This document shows positions 45,687-57,600 of a stretch of 64,000 bases of DNA, in pieces. Source of the DNA: Strigamia acuminata (taxonomy: Eukaryota > Arthropoda > Chilopoda > Geophilomorpha > Linotaeniidae); contig OX442314.1 of NCBI GenBank assembly GCA_949358305.1, positions 620,001-684,000 of the forward strand, in the 5' to 3' direction. The position numbers and the translations under genes are program-made. The notes below the pieces were generated by a model, which had not been told where the DNA came from, made no database searches, and saw nothing but the letters and a program-made list of their open reading frames with translations. Every line of letters begins with the position of its first letter. Within the stretch, counting starts at the first letter, position 1.

Positions 45687-48600
45687 TATATTATTCTGGA
45701 AAAGACTAAAAATCATAGGGAACTACTTTTCCTCAAAGCAGTAGTTCAACTGCAGTTCTGAGTAATCAGACTAGGCCAATGGGAGCCAAGCTTTCAAGGG
45801 GAACTTTTGAGTGTGGAAAGAGTATAGCAAGTAAACGGATGATAAATTCAAAATTTAAAAGCAAAATTATTATTTTTAAGTTATTGAATCATTAGTCAAT
45901 CCTGGTGCATCGTTGTCGCTGAAATTGGGTATGTTCTGCCAATATGCTGCCCGGCCATGCGTTGCTGTGGCTCATAAATAAATCCCGTGGAAATAAATCC
46001 GGCGGAAATAAATAAATCCCGCGGAACTAAATAAATCCCGCGGAAATAAATAAATCCCGTAGAAATAAATAAATCTCGTGGAAATAAATAAATCCCGTAG
46101 AAATAAATCCCGAAGAAATAAATCCCGAGGAAATAAATCACGTACAACAGATGGCGCTGTTCTTCAAAGCGTGTGTTGCATTTACACTTAATGGATGGCG
46201 CTGTTTTTCCACAAAAGCATGTTTTTACCTGTCACAGGTGTGACAACCATATAAAAACCATATAAAAACACTCCCCGATTCGAATGCAACGTTGTGGCAA
46301 AATTTCAAAGCAATCGAGGAAGAACTTTCGGAGATTTGCGGTCAGTAACAAACGAACATAAATTTTTGTAAAAATAGAAGACAGAAGATTTTAAATGTTA
46401 AATTACCTCGAGTCGCTTGAGTATTTTCCCCACTTTCTTGATGGGCGTGTGTTTGAGCCGCAGCCGCAGTTTCTCCTTCTCGATCATCTTGAGCCACTGT
46501 ACCACGCGATCGTAGCGCTGCTGATAGCTCTTCCACAACTGCACGTGGCTCGACAAATCCGCCGAGCACACGTTGACGGCGTCGATGGTGCGCTGCGTGC
46601 TCTGTTTGACGGCTTCGAGCTGGTCGGGCGCGACCCCGCGCAGCATCACGTGGGACTGCGTGACCAGCAGGTTCTGCTGATTCTCTAAAAACAGCTGATA
46701 CAGCTGTTGCAAAATCAATTTTTAAATTAATAATTTAATTTAATTTAATTTGATTTAATTTGTACGGACATCGACTTTGCGCTGTTGCTGGATCACGTCG
46801 GCGAAACCGGTGCTGGACGCGACGAGGACGTTCTTGGTCTCTTCGACCGAGAACTGGCACTTGGACAGTTTCTGCTCGCAGTCGGTCGACACGACCAGTT
46901 GCGCTTGCAGCCACTGGTGGCGCTGCAGCAGGTCGACGCAGAGTTGCGACCACGAGTGCAGCACCGAGCCCACTTGTTCCTGGCGCTCGTCGTCCAGCCG
47001 GATGCGGCCGCGAGTTTCCCTCAGCGTCGTCATGCAAGGTTCGAGATCGCTGAATTCGAGCAGCAGATTCTGCAAACAAACATTGAAAATTAAATCGCTT
47101 TTTCAAATGCAGTTATTTCAGTTAAGTACTTTGACTACGGTCACTTTTTCCTGCAACACGTCCGTCTGTCTGGACCAGGCACCTTGTTCGGCCAGCACCT
47201 AATGAGGTGAAACAAAATTAAAAATTAAAAAATTAAATTGAAAAATAAGTGAAAAAATTGAAAAATAAATGAAAAAATTGAAAAATTAGTGAAAAGATTG
47301 AAAAATAAGTGAAAAATAAGTGAAAAAAATTGAAAAATAAATGAAAAAATTGAAAAATAAGTAAAAAATAAGTTAAAAATTAAAAAATCAGTGGAAAGAT
47401 TGAAAAATAAGTGAAAAATAAGTGAAAAAATTGAAAAATAAGTGAAAAAATTGAAAAATAAGTGAAAAAATTGAAAAATAAGTGAAAAAATTGAAAAATA
47501 AGTGAAAAAATTGAAAAATCAGTAAAAAAATTGAAAAAATTGAAAAGTAAGTGAAAAAATTGAGAAATAAGTGAAAAAATTGAAAAATACGTGAAAAAAT
47601 TAAAAAGTAAGTGAAAAAACTGAAAAACACGAAAAAACTTAAAAATAACCGATAGAATTAAAAAATAACCGATAGAATTAAAAAATAAATGAAAACATTT
47701 GAAAATTAAAGAAATAATTTGAAAAAACAGAAATAAATGTAAAAAATTGAAAAAATTGACAAATAAATACCGGTAAATTAAAAAAAAATTAAAATAAAAA
47801 AATTAAAATATACAGAAAAATTAATTCTTTCTTCTTTTCTCACCCTTTGCACTTTGTCGAGAAACTTGTCGATCGTGGCGAGAACCGTCACGTACGTTTC
47901 CACCTCCTTGATCTCTTCCCCGACCACGTCGCAATGCAGCGAGATCTCCGTCGCGAGAAACACTTGCTTCTGCATGAAAAAATCCACTTCCCCGGGCGTG
48001 TGCGTCTTCACCGCCGTCGAAATATCGCGCTCGTTCTGCAAAACCCCGCTCAATTCCTGCAAGCGATTGCAACGCTGTCCGGTCTGCTGAACTTGCGCCA
48101 ACAACTCCTACAAAACAAAACAAAAAATCAAAAATCAAACTTCCAACCACAACTCTCCCCTTACTTTGCAGATGTGCACGTGGTTCGTTTTATCCTCCAC
48201 CAAATTAGACAGCAACTCTTGGAACTTCACTTCCTGCGCGTCCAACTCCGCGTTCAGGCCCTCGTACTCGCGTCGATACTTCTGCCAGACGTCAAACGCG
48301 AGTCGCATCTGCGCCGTCCTCGCGCAAATCAGCTCCTCCTTCTCCTTCCAGCGCCGCCTGAACTCGTCGATGCTGTTTCCGATCGTCTCCGCGAGAGGCC
48401 GCGCGCTGTCCGCCTTGACGCGGTTGGCGGCCGACAGCAGACGCGTCACGACCGCGTCGTCGCTCTTCATTCGCTCGGCCAGTGCTTGCAGCTGCTCGAT
48501 CTGGTCGCCGAACGCCTCGATCTCGAGCGCGGGCACCGTGTGTTGCGCGACCACGTAGTCCAGGTCGAGCAGTTTCTTGAGAAACGCGTCGCGCGCCGCG

Positions 48601-51600
48601 TGGAATTGGTTCCAGCCGTCGATGCGCGTCGTCAGCATCGAGTCGAGCTGTCCGCAGCCCTTCTCCAGCGCGCTCCACTTCTTCTCGAGCGCGGCCGTCT
48701 GCTGGTTCACGTTCTCCCGCAACGCCGCGCCACAGTCCTCGTAGTCTCGCAGTTTGTTCGCGAGCGTCGTCGCGCGGGTCAAAATCGCGTTCTTCGCTCG
48801 GATTTCGTTGCCCAAGTCCTGTTTTAATGGAATTTTTTAATTTAATTTAATTTAGTTTAATTGTTACTTCCTCTGTCCCAAATTATGGTATACATTTGTG
48901 GCTTTATATAATTTTTTTTCATTATAAAAATACAAAATTAATATAATTAATGTAAACTTATTAAAGCTGACTCCAAATAAACAAAATGGCGGACCCGCTG
49001 GTCCGCGACGCACACACTAGCTTGTTAAATTCAAAGTGATCTTTATTACAAATTATTACATTTAAATATGAGACTGGTCAGCCCTGATTGGCTGACCACA
49101 AGGAACAGCCCCCAATTGGCTGTCTACCCCCAAAACGTCTATCGGACATATTCGCATATGTCCGCCCGCCCTCTGGCGACCGTTGTCGCCTGTCGAAACC
49201 CCAAAACTCCACACTCGGTCATCCGACTAAATGTCGGCGCCCCCGCCGACACCTGTTAACTCGTCTTCGGCTCCCGATGCTGCGTCGTCCTCGAATGTCC
49301 ACTTCTTCATCTGGTCGATTGGTGCGGTCGTTTTGTATCGAGGCGGGTTTTCAAGACTCGTAACCTCGTACACCGTGCTCGAAATCCGCCGACTTACTCG
49401 CAAAGGTCCCCGGTACAGATTACTGAGTTTTCCCGCTTTGCCTTGTATTGCGATCGCTTTCCTTCGTACGACGACCACATCTCCGACCTCGTATGTCCGA
49501 CTTGGTCCTCGATGTCTATCGAACGCCTTTTTCTGCTTGATCTGGTTTTCTGTAAGTGTTTCGTACGCTTCGTTCCTTACGTCCTCGATTTCCGTCTCGT
49601 TTTCATCGTTTTCCTCGACTACTATCGCTGATAATCTTGGCTCGATGATCGTCCTCGGCTGGAATCCATACAACACCTCCAATGGTGTTTTCTTGGTCGA
49701 TTGGTTGATTCTTGAGTTGATCGCGATTTCAACCTTGTCAATCCCTTTGCTCCAATCGCTCCCGTCGTCCTTCGTCGTTTGGCTCGCCAACATTGGAACT
49801 ATCGTTCGGTTCATCCTTTCCACTTGTCCGTTCGCTCTCGGATTTTCTGTCGAAGTCAGCACGTGTCGAATCTCGAGTTCCGTGCACATCTCTGCAAATA
49901 ATGCGTTGGTGAACGCAGTTCCTCGATCTGTAATAATCCGCGTCGGGATCCACATTCGTGCACACAGCTTCCGAATCTCTTTGCACGTAGTCGTTGCGTT
50001 CGTTGATTTCACTGGCATCAGAAAGACCAATTTCGAAAAATTGCATACCGCCACCAGAATGTGTCGATACCCAATGCCGCTCTTCGGAAAGGGGCCCACA
50101 TGATCCAGGTGAACAGTGTGGAATGGCACCCTTTGTCTCTCGATAATATTCAACTCGCCGGCCCGTTTTCCTCCTGGTTCCTTCCTCATCAAACACTCGA
50201 CACACGTTCCTACGGCTGCCTTTACGTAACTTCGCATCCTGGGGAACCAAAACCTCTTCCGAATCGCCTCAATTGTTGCGTCGACTCCTGGATGCGCGTG
50301 TCCAATATGTACTTCGTTCGTGATCTGTCTCCGCATCATCTTGGGCAAATACAATACATCCCTTCGCCGTCCATTTGCCGTCAATTCGAAATAAACGTGT
50401 CCCTTCTTGATTCTGTATCCTCGGCTCTTGTGCTGCATTCGTTCGTTCAATAAACTTTTATCTTCTATCAACAGCGCGTCCTTCAACTCTTTACACTCGG
50501 GATCGCTTTCCTGCGCAGCCACGAGCCAGTCGCCTTCTGTAAATTTAATTTGGTTAACTTTGAACCGTCGTTCCATCTCCGTTTCCTCGCCGCTCGCTGG
50601 TTCCGCGTTCCTACTCAGGGCGTCGACGTGGCCCATGAGTAATCCTGGTCGATGTATTGCTTTGAAATTATATTCCGAAAGCGCCAACACCCATCTCCCG
50701 ATTCGTGGCGTCAACTCCCGTTTCTTCAACCCGTACCGTACCGCCTCGCAATCTGTCACCACCGTAAACTCTGAGCCGTACAAATACATCCGAAATTTCA
50801 ATACTGCCCAAACTACCGCCATCAACTCGAGCTCCGTTGAATGATATCGCTTCTCGCATTCGGTCGTCGTTCTACTCGCGTAGATAATCGGGTGCAGATC
50901 GTTTCCTTCGCCTCGCTGCATCAACACTGCTCCGATCCCGTCTTGTGATGCGTCCGTATGCACCTCGCACGGTCGTGTGTTATCGTAGATCTTCAACACG
51001 GGCTCCGCAATCAATTCTCCAATTAACCCCTGAAACGCCGCTTCACACTCAGTCGTCCACACAAACGTTTCGTTCTTGCGAGTTAATTTCGTCAGCGCTC
51101 TCGTTTTTGTCGCATATCCTGCGATGAATCGTCGGAAATACCCACACAATCCCAAAAAGCTCCTTACGCCTCGTACGTCTTTTGGCTTCGCAAAATTCTT
51201 GATCGCGCTTGTCTTCTCGAATCCTGGTCGCAGGCCGTCTTTCGTCAGTCGTAGCCCGAGAAACTGTACTTCTTCGCAGAGGAAGTGGCACTTGCTCAAC
51301 TTCAACGTGAGCTTCGATCTTCTCACCTCGATTAAGATCTTTCGCATCTTCTCGATTAACTCCGCGTTCGTTTTCGCACCCGATAGAAGATCGTCCATAT
51401 ATCTGCGCAGTACTTCGTATGGCAAATGTCCGAACGCCAACTCCATCACTCGATTGAAAACAAACGGCGCGTTTATCAACCCAAACGGCATCCGTACAAA
51501 CTGGTATTTGCCGTTCATTGTCGAAAATGCTGTCTTCTCTTGCGCTCCGGCCGTTAATTCGATCTGGTAGTAACCCGACGCCAAGTCGAACACTAGGAAG

Positions 51601-54600
51601 ACTCGCCATTCGTGCGTCCCGTCGAGTAACTCATCCATCCTGGGGCACGGAAAGTGTTCCTTCACCGTTATTTCGTTGAGCGACCTGAAATCAATACAAA
51701 TTCTCCATTCGCCAGTTTTCTTGCGCACCATCACGATCGGACTGTTGAATGGACTCTTTGATCGCGTCACGAATCCTGCTCCTTCCAACTCGGCGACCAT
51801 TTTGTCGATTTCTTTCTGTTGCGCCGCCGAATACTGGTATCGCCGCAAATTCGTTGGCCTTGTCGTTGTAACTTCGATTTCCATCTTGAGATCTGGGAAA
51901 CATCCGACCTCCTCCAAACTCGTAGCGAAGCAGTCTCGAAATTCGTCGTTGATCATCGTCAGCACAATTTCCGTCTCTTCTGGCGTCACCGATTTGCCCA
52001 AATTAATTTCGTCGGCCGTTATTCGCATCCTCGGACTCGCCTCGGTCGTCGCGACTTTCTTGACTTGTACTTGGTGCAACGACGGTTCTTCTTCGGTGAT
52101 TTCAACGTGTCCAAGCTTTCGACCTCGTGTGACTCGTACTTCTTCCGGTCCATCGTTGATTATTGGCATTATTGCCCGCTCGTTCTTTACTTCGATCAAG
52201 CCTTCCGGTACTTCTAATCGATCCGTCACCGCGCGTTCGTTTTCTACGTAAAACAACCCGTCTGATTGATTCTTCGCTCGTACCGTCACCAAACTTATCG
52301 AGTGGGCTGGCACCACTTTGTTCTCGTCGATCACGAGCGCTCGCGGCTTTGCTGCAGTGATTTTCGGCTTGATTCTGGTAATTCCTGCTTCGTCTTGCAT
52401 CCCTTCCCTCGGTCTGAACGTTACGTATCCTCCATCGGACTGCATCGTGATCGTTGGGTGTTTCAAGAATGGCTTCCCTATCCAGACTTCCGTCGGCATC
52501 CTGGCGTCGTCGACCACGTAGAACTCGACATCCGCCAATTTCACGTTTGCGCTTTCTACATCACATCTCGTTCGCCCGCGGTAGCGACTTGCGTCTTGAT
52601 TAAATCCCTCGATCACGAATTCGTAGTCCGGCTCCTCGATTTTCGTACGTTTCGCAAACGTCTTACTAATTAGACACACGGCGCTTTGCGTATCGATTCC
52701 CGCGCTGCATTTCTTTCCATCGACCCACATCATGGTCTCGAATTCTGGCTGCATCTCCTCGGCTTCGATCTTGTAAATCTTCTTCGTCTTAACGTCCAAC
52801 TTGTCCTTCGATGGCTGCTTCCGCTCTTTCTTTGGCTCTGGGCACGTGTTCGCCATGTGCCCAAATCCGCTACAATTAAAACATTTTGTCCCGTTTGGGC
52901 ACGCGTTCGATAAATGCCCTGACTCGTGACATTTAAAACACTTCAACTCGTTTGGACAGTCCTCCTTTCGGTGCCCCTTCTCGCCGCATTTGTAACACTT
53001 GATCATCGCGTTCCCGGTTGGCTTCGCTGTAGATGTCTTCACTTTTGTTTCGACGATCGCGACTTTGGTCCGCGCTTCCACGCTTCGCATCGTTCGGACG
53101 ATTTCGGTGATATGTTGGTACTGGAGAAAATACATTGGCGCCGTGGCGGTCTTGAGTTTTAGCCCGTCTAACAAATATTCCTGTGCGTCCCCGATCGTCA
53201 TTCCCAACTTTTCGCACGTGGCCCATTTCCGTCGTAAATAGGTTTCGGCCGTCTCGTCGTTCTTCTGCGGTGCCCGAATCAACCTTTCTTTCTCGTCGTA
53301 TGTTAGTCGTTGATCCGGAAAATTCTTCTTCAACTCGGCCTCCCACGCGTCAAATTTCCGTATCGTCGTTCCGGAATTTTCGTGCCATACCTTCGCCGGA
53401 CCATCCAACGCCGCCGCCGCCGTCGTTACTTTGGTTGCGTTCGTCCACTTGTATTCTTTCGCGTATTCGTGAACGTCCGCTAACCACTGCGTCGTTGTCC
53501 GCAACTCGTTCTGGTCTCCCGAAAATCGTGGCAGTTTCGGCGCGTTTTTCACTTCCTTCGGCTCTTTTGGCGCCTCTGGTTTCGTCTGCATCGCTAGCAT
53601 CGTCGCCATCATTTGCTTCATCATCTCTTGTACTTGATCCGCACTAAATCCGCCGTTCGTCATCGCTTGTACCGGTGGGTTTTCTTCTATCTCCGGATCG
53701 TTGTCTTCTACTTTCTCTTCGTCTTTCTCTTCTTCTTCTTCGTCGTCTTCTTCGTCTACGATCCCTAGTTCCGTAGCTACAGCTGCTCGTAATGCGGTCA
53801 ACATTTTGCATTTTATCCTCGGCGATGCAATGTTCCGCTCTGCTAATAGTGGTTTCAGATCTTTTACTCTTAACATCTCCCACTCAACTCCGCTTGGAAA
53901 TTCTCCACGCTCGATCTTCTCTACGACTGCTTTGATCTCGGCCATTTCTTCTTCGTAATTCGGCTAACCCTCGTAACACGTGTTTATCCCAGCGAATCGT
54001 CTCTTGATTCCCGAACCGTCCACGCGCTATTTGCTACCCGAATTTCGCTTCTGCCGCCGAAAACAATCGCCTTCTACTTTCGTCTACTTTCGTCTACTTT
54101 ATCGTCGCATCGAATTCGTCTATCCCACTTCTGATGTAAACTTATTAAAGCTGACTCCAAATAAACAAAATGGCGGACCCGCTGGTCCGCGACGCACACA
54201 CTAGCTTGTTAAATTCAAAGTGATCTTTATTACAAATTATTACATTTAAATATGAGACTGGTCAGCCCTGATTGGCTGACCACAAGGAACAGCCCCCAAT
54301 TGGCTGTCTACCCCCAAAACGTCTATCGGACATATTCGCGTATGTCCGCCCGCCCTCTGGCGACCGTTGTCGCCTGTCGAAACCCCAAAACTCCACATTA
54401 AGTTAAATTATTAATGAATTAAGTAAACAATAAATAATATGGACTAAACAATAACAATAACTTTTTTTGATTAGCAATAAATATTTTGTAATTTTTGCCA
54501 CCCTTTGCTATCATTGTTGACTCCATACAACATTGTAATGTCAAAAATACGTGGTCAAGTTTATCTTTCGGCCACATTTATTTTTATTTGAAGACACATT

Positions 54601-57600
54601 GGCAGGCAGTGTTGGGCATGGTACAGTACCGGTACCATACCGCAGTCTGTACCACAGCCTGTACCGCGGTACTTTCCGAAGTCTACGGTAGTACCGCGCA
54701 CTTGTACCGCGGTACTTTTGGCGCCCTTCAGTACTGGTACCGGAATTTGCGGTACTCAGGAAAACGCAAGAAAACACGAGATTCACGTGTTTTCTCCCGT
54801 TTTTCACGTTAATTTAAACATCAATAAGTTGTGAACAGTTTAAACTCACTTGAAACGAGTGTACACATACACTTTTTGACTTTAACGTGGAAAACGGGAG
54901 AAAACACTTGAATCACGCGTTTTCTCGTGTTTTCCCGAGTACCGCGAGATGTACCACAAATCCCGGTACCGGTACTGTACCAGGACCGCAGTACTTTTTG
55001 CAGAAGCTGCAAGTACCGCGTACTTGTACCGTGGTACACGTTAGGTGTACGGCGCCCAACACTGTTGGCAGGAATATATCCTTCATTAAATCATTATATT
55101 GTTTTTTAACTTCTTGCCAAATTCATAAAATAGTTGGTCGATTAACTTCAACTTTGCCTGCAATTTCATTAATGGTGCCACGACTCAACTTATTCCTAAC
55201 ATTGCTTTGTTTCAGCAAGAGCTGTAGTGTACAATTTTGCTGATTATCAGTTAACCTTCCCATAGCCATGGTAGGTCAGAAAAATAACAAAAGTAGCAAA
55301 ATAACTGTAACTCTGTTTTTCCTGAAAATTAATTTAGGGAACCAGCTTTAATTCCTCCAAAAATATTTTTTCTAAATTTATATTAATTAAGTTTTAATAT
55401 TATTTCGATTAGGAATAAGATAAACTAATAATAACAATAACATTTACAACACAAAACACCATTACGTGAGCGCCGTACACTGTTTTGCCACTTTTTAGCA
55501 CTAGGCGGTATATTGAAACAATTCTGCGCATGTGCACAATCTTACTTTTCCAGGTGCAATCGCATTTTTTCTGGTTTGAGCACATTAAAACATGTGCTGA
55601 GGCCAGGAAAAATGCGATTGCACCTGGAGAAATAAGATTCTGCACATGCGCAGAAGCATTTTAAAAGAAGGCCGATTTGACCGACCACAGCTAGCAATGG
55701 TGGAAATTAGGCTTGGCTATGGGAAGGTTAATTGCTTCAATTGTGTCATTTTTCTTTGGAAACGAATTCATTTTCTCTTTACTTTAAGCACACCAGGTGT
55801 CACTTAATGTTGAGTGCATTACGAGAAGACCCAACTCAGCAATAACGAAAGGATAGAACTAATTACCCACAATGCCATCAATTGATCAGCAAGTGCACTT
55901 AATTTTGAACGAAATTCAGTTAAAATGTCTTAGAAATATACAAAACCAACGATAATCGAGAATTCTTTTGAGAAATGTATACCACAATTTAAAACAGAGG
56001 GAGTAATTGTTAATTGTTAAATTACTTTATTCTTCTTAAGCGCCAACTCGGCGGTTTTGTTGTTCGACTTCTGCGCCTTGTCGACTTTCTTCAACTTGTC
56101 CTCCAAGTCGTCGACAAAGTTCTCCGCCTTCTGCACGCTCTCGTCCAGCTCGGTGAGCCTGACGCACAGAGCGTCGAGCCGGGCCGCCGAAGCCTTGAAC
56201 TGGACGCAATTCCTGACGAATTCCACCTGCAACGTTTCGTTCTCCACCGCGCTCAAATTCGACTGAACCTGCTCAGCCGCACCTTCGATATCCTAACGAC
56301 CAAAAAACCAATTAATACAACAAAATTCTATCCAAAAATTGTACGAATACTTTGTATTTATCCAGCGTGGCTTTCACGTCTCTGTAGCAGCCGAGCTGCT
56401 CGGCCGACGCCACCTGGCGCTGCACGCGGGTAAACTCGTCAAGCAGCAGCGCCGCGTTGGATTCGGCGGCGAATTGCGACACGCCGACCTGTTGGAACAA
56501 ACTTTCCACGTGGCGAATGTCGCTCTCGAGTCTCCCTTCCAACGTCTTGAGGTACTTGGCGTCCAGCACGGGCACGAGATTCAAGCGTTTCAGTTTGAGG
56601 CGCAGTTTGTCGAAAAGCGTTTGCTGCCGAATCAACCCGTTCTTCAATTCCTGCGAAACAAAACGATTAAAACAATTCAAGATTTATTGATTATTTATTA
56701 ATTCTACCCAGAAATGCAACAAATTTTTGACGTCGGCCGCGCATTTGCCCGCTGCGACTTGCTTGAGGTGCGTTTCGATGCGTTTCACTTCGTGCGCGGC
56801 AAAGTTGAGCCAGCACTCCAACTCGTCCTTCATCTTCTCGCACTCCTGCCACCCCTCCTGCACGTGCGCCATCCTCCTAAGCGCCCCGTTCACGCGGTCG
56901 TGGAGGACGGTCCAGAGTGCGCGCAACTCGTCCAAGCGAGCGGCCAGCGGCGTCTCTTGTATCAAACACAAAAGCTGACCCTCGCTCAGCGAAATGCCTT
57001 CGATCTCCCCGCACGCTCCCAGCAAATCGAAATCCAAATTCTATAAATATAAATATAATTATAAATCTTACTCATTAGTTGTTGAATTAACGTTTCTGGG
57101 CTAGTTTTGGTGTTTAGTTTTTGACGAGATATGTTCTAGGCTTTTTCTACCGGTATTTATCGGTATCAAAAACCGGTATTTTTTAAGAAAATACCAAATA
57201 CCAAATACCATCTTTAGTTCGGTATTGGTACCGGTTTCTTCCGTCGGGGGTCGCCGCAGTAGTGACATTTATAAAGCACGTTTAATGGCATTTTTTTAAA
57301 CATAAAAATGCAAAGTTATCGATTTTTAACTAAAAAATTTGAGTTTTTCAATTTTTATACGTAAAAATTAGAAATTGATCAATTTTTTTCCAAATAAAAA
57401 TGAGAATATATCAATTTTTAACTTAAAAATGAGAATATTATTGATTTTTTAACCTAAAAATGAGAATTTATCAATTTTTTAACTTAAATATGAGAACATA
57501 TCAATTTTTTAACTTAAAAATGAGAATATATCAATTTTTTAACTTAAAAATGAGAATTTATCAAATTTCCTAACTTATTTAATCTTACGAACTTTCAATT

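Larger units (their letters stand above)
48951..54397 (-). mobile_element. Complete Ty3/gypsy LTR retrotransposon
   Basis: LTRs 48,951-49,213 and 54,135-54,397, each 263 bp, TG...CA, one difference (A at 49,156, G at 54,340). Flanking TTAA on both sides (48,947-48,950, 54,398-54,401) is a likely 4-base duplication. The element runs on the minus strand, so the 5' LTR is 54,135-54,397; next to it TCAGAAGTGGGAT resembles the complement of a Leu/Ser-type tRNA 3' part and may be the primer site, though it lacks the usual starting TGG. Near-identical LTRs and an open polyprotein indicate a recent insertion. Confidence 0.95.
48867..56003 (-). mobile_element. Decayed mariner element hosting nested insertions
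   Basis: Ends CTTCCTCTGTCCCAAATTAT and, inverted, CTCCCTCTGTTTTAAATTGT, followed by GGTATACATTT on both sides, flanked by TA (48,865-48,866 and 56,004-56,005). It carries a mariner transposase remnant and has been split by a gypsy element (48,951-54,397) and a hAT MITE (54,607-55,064). It sits in the nesprin intron between exons 56026 and 48818, which it expands from under 150 bases to 7.2 kb. Confidence 0.78.
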
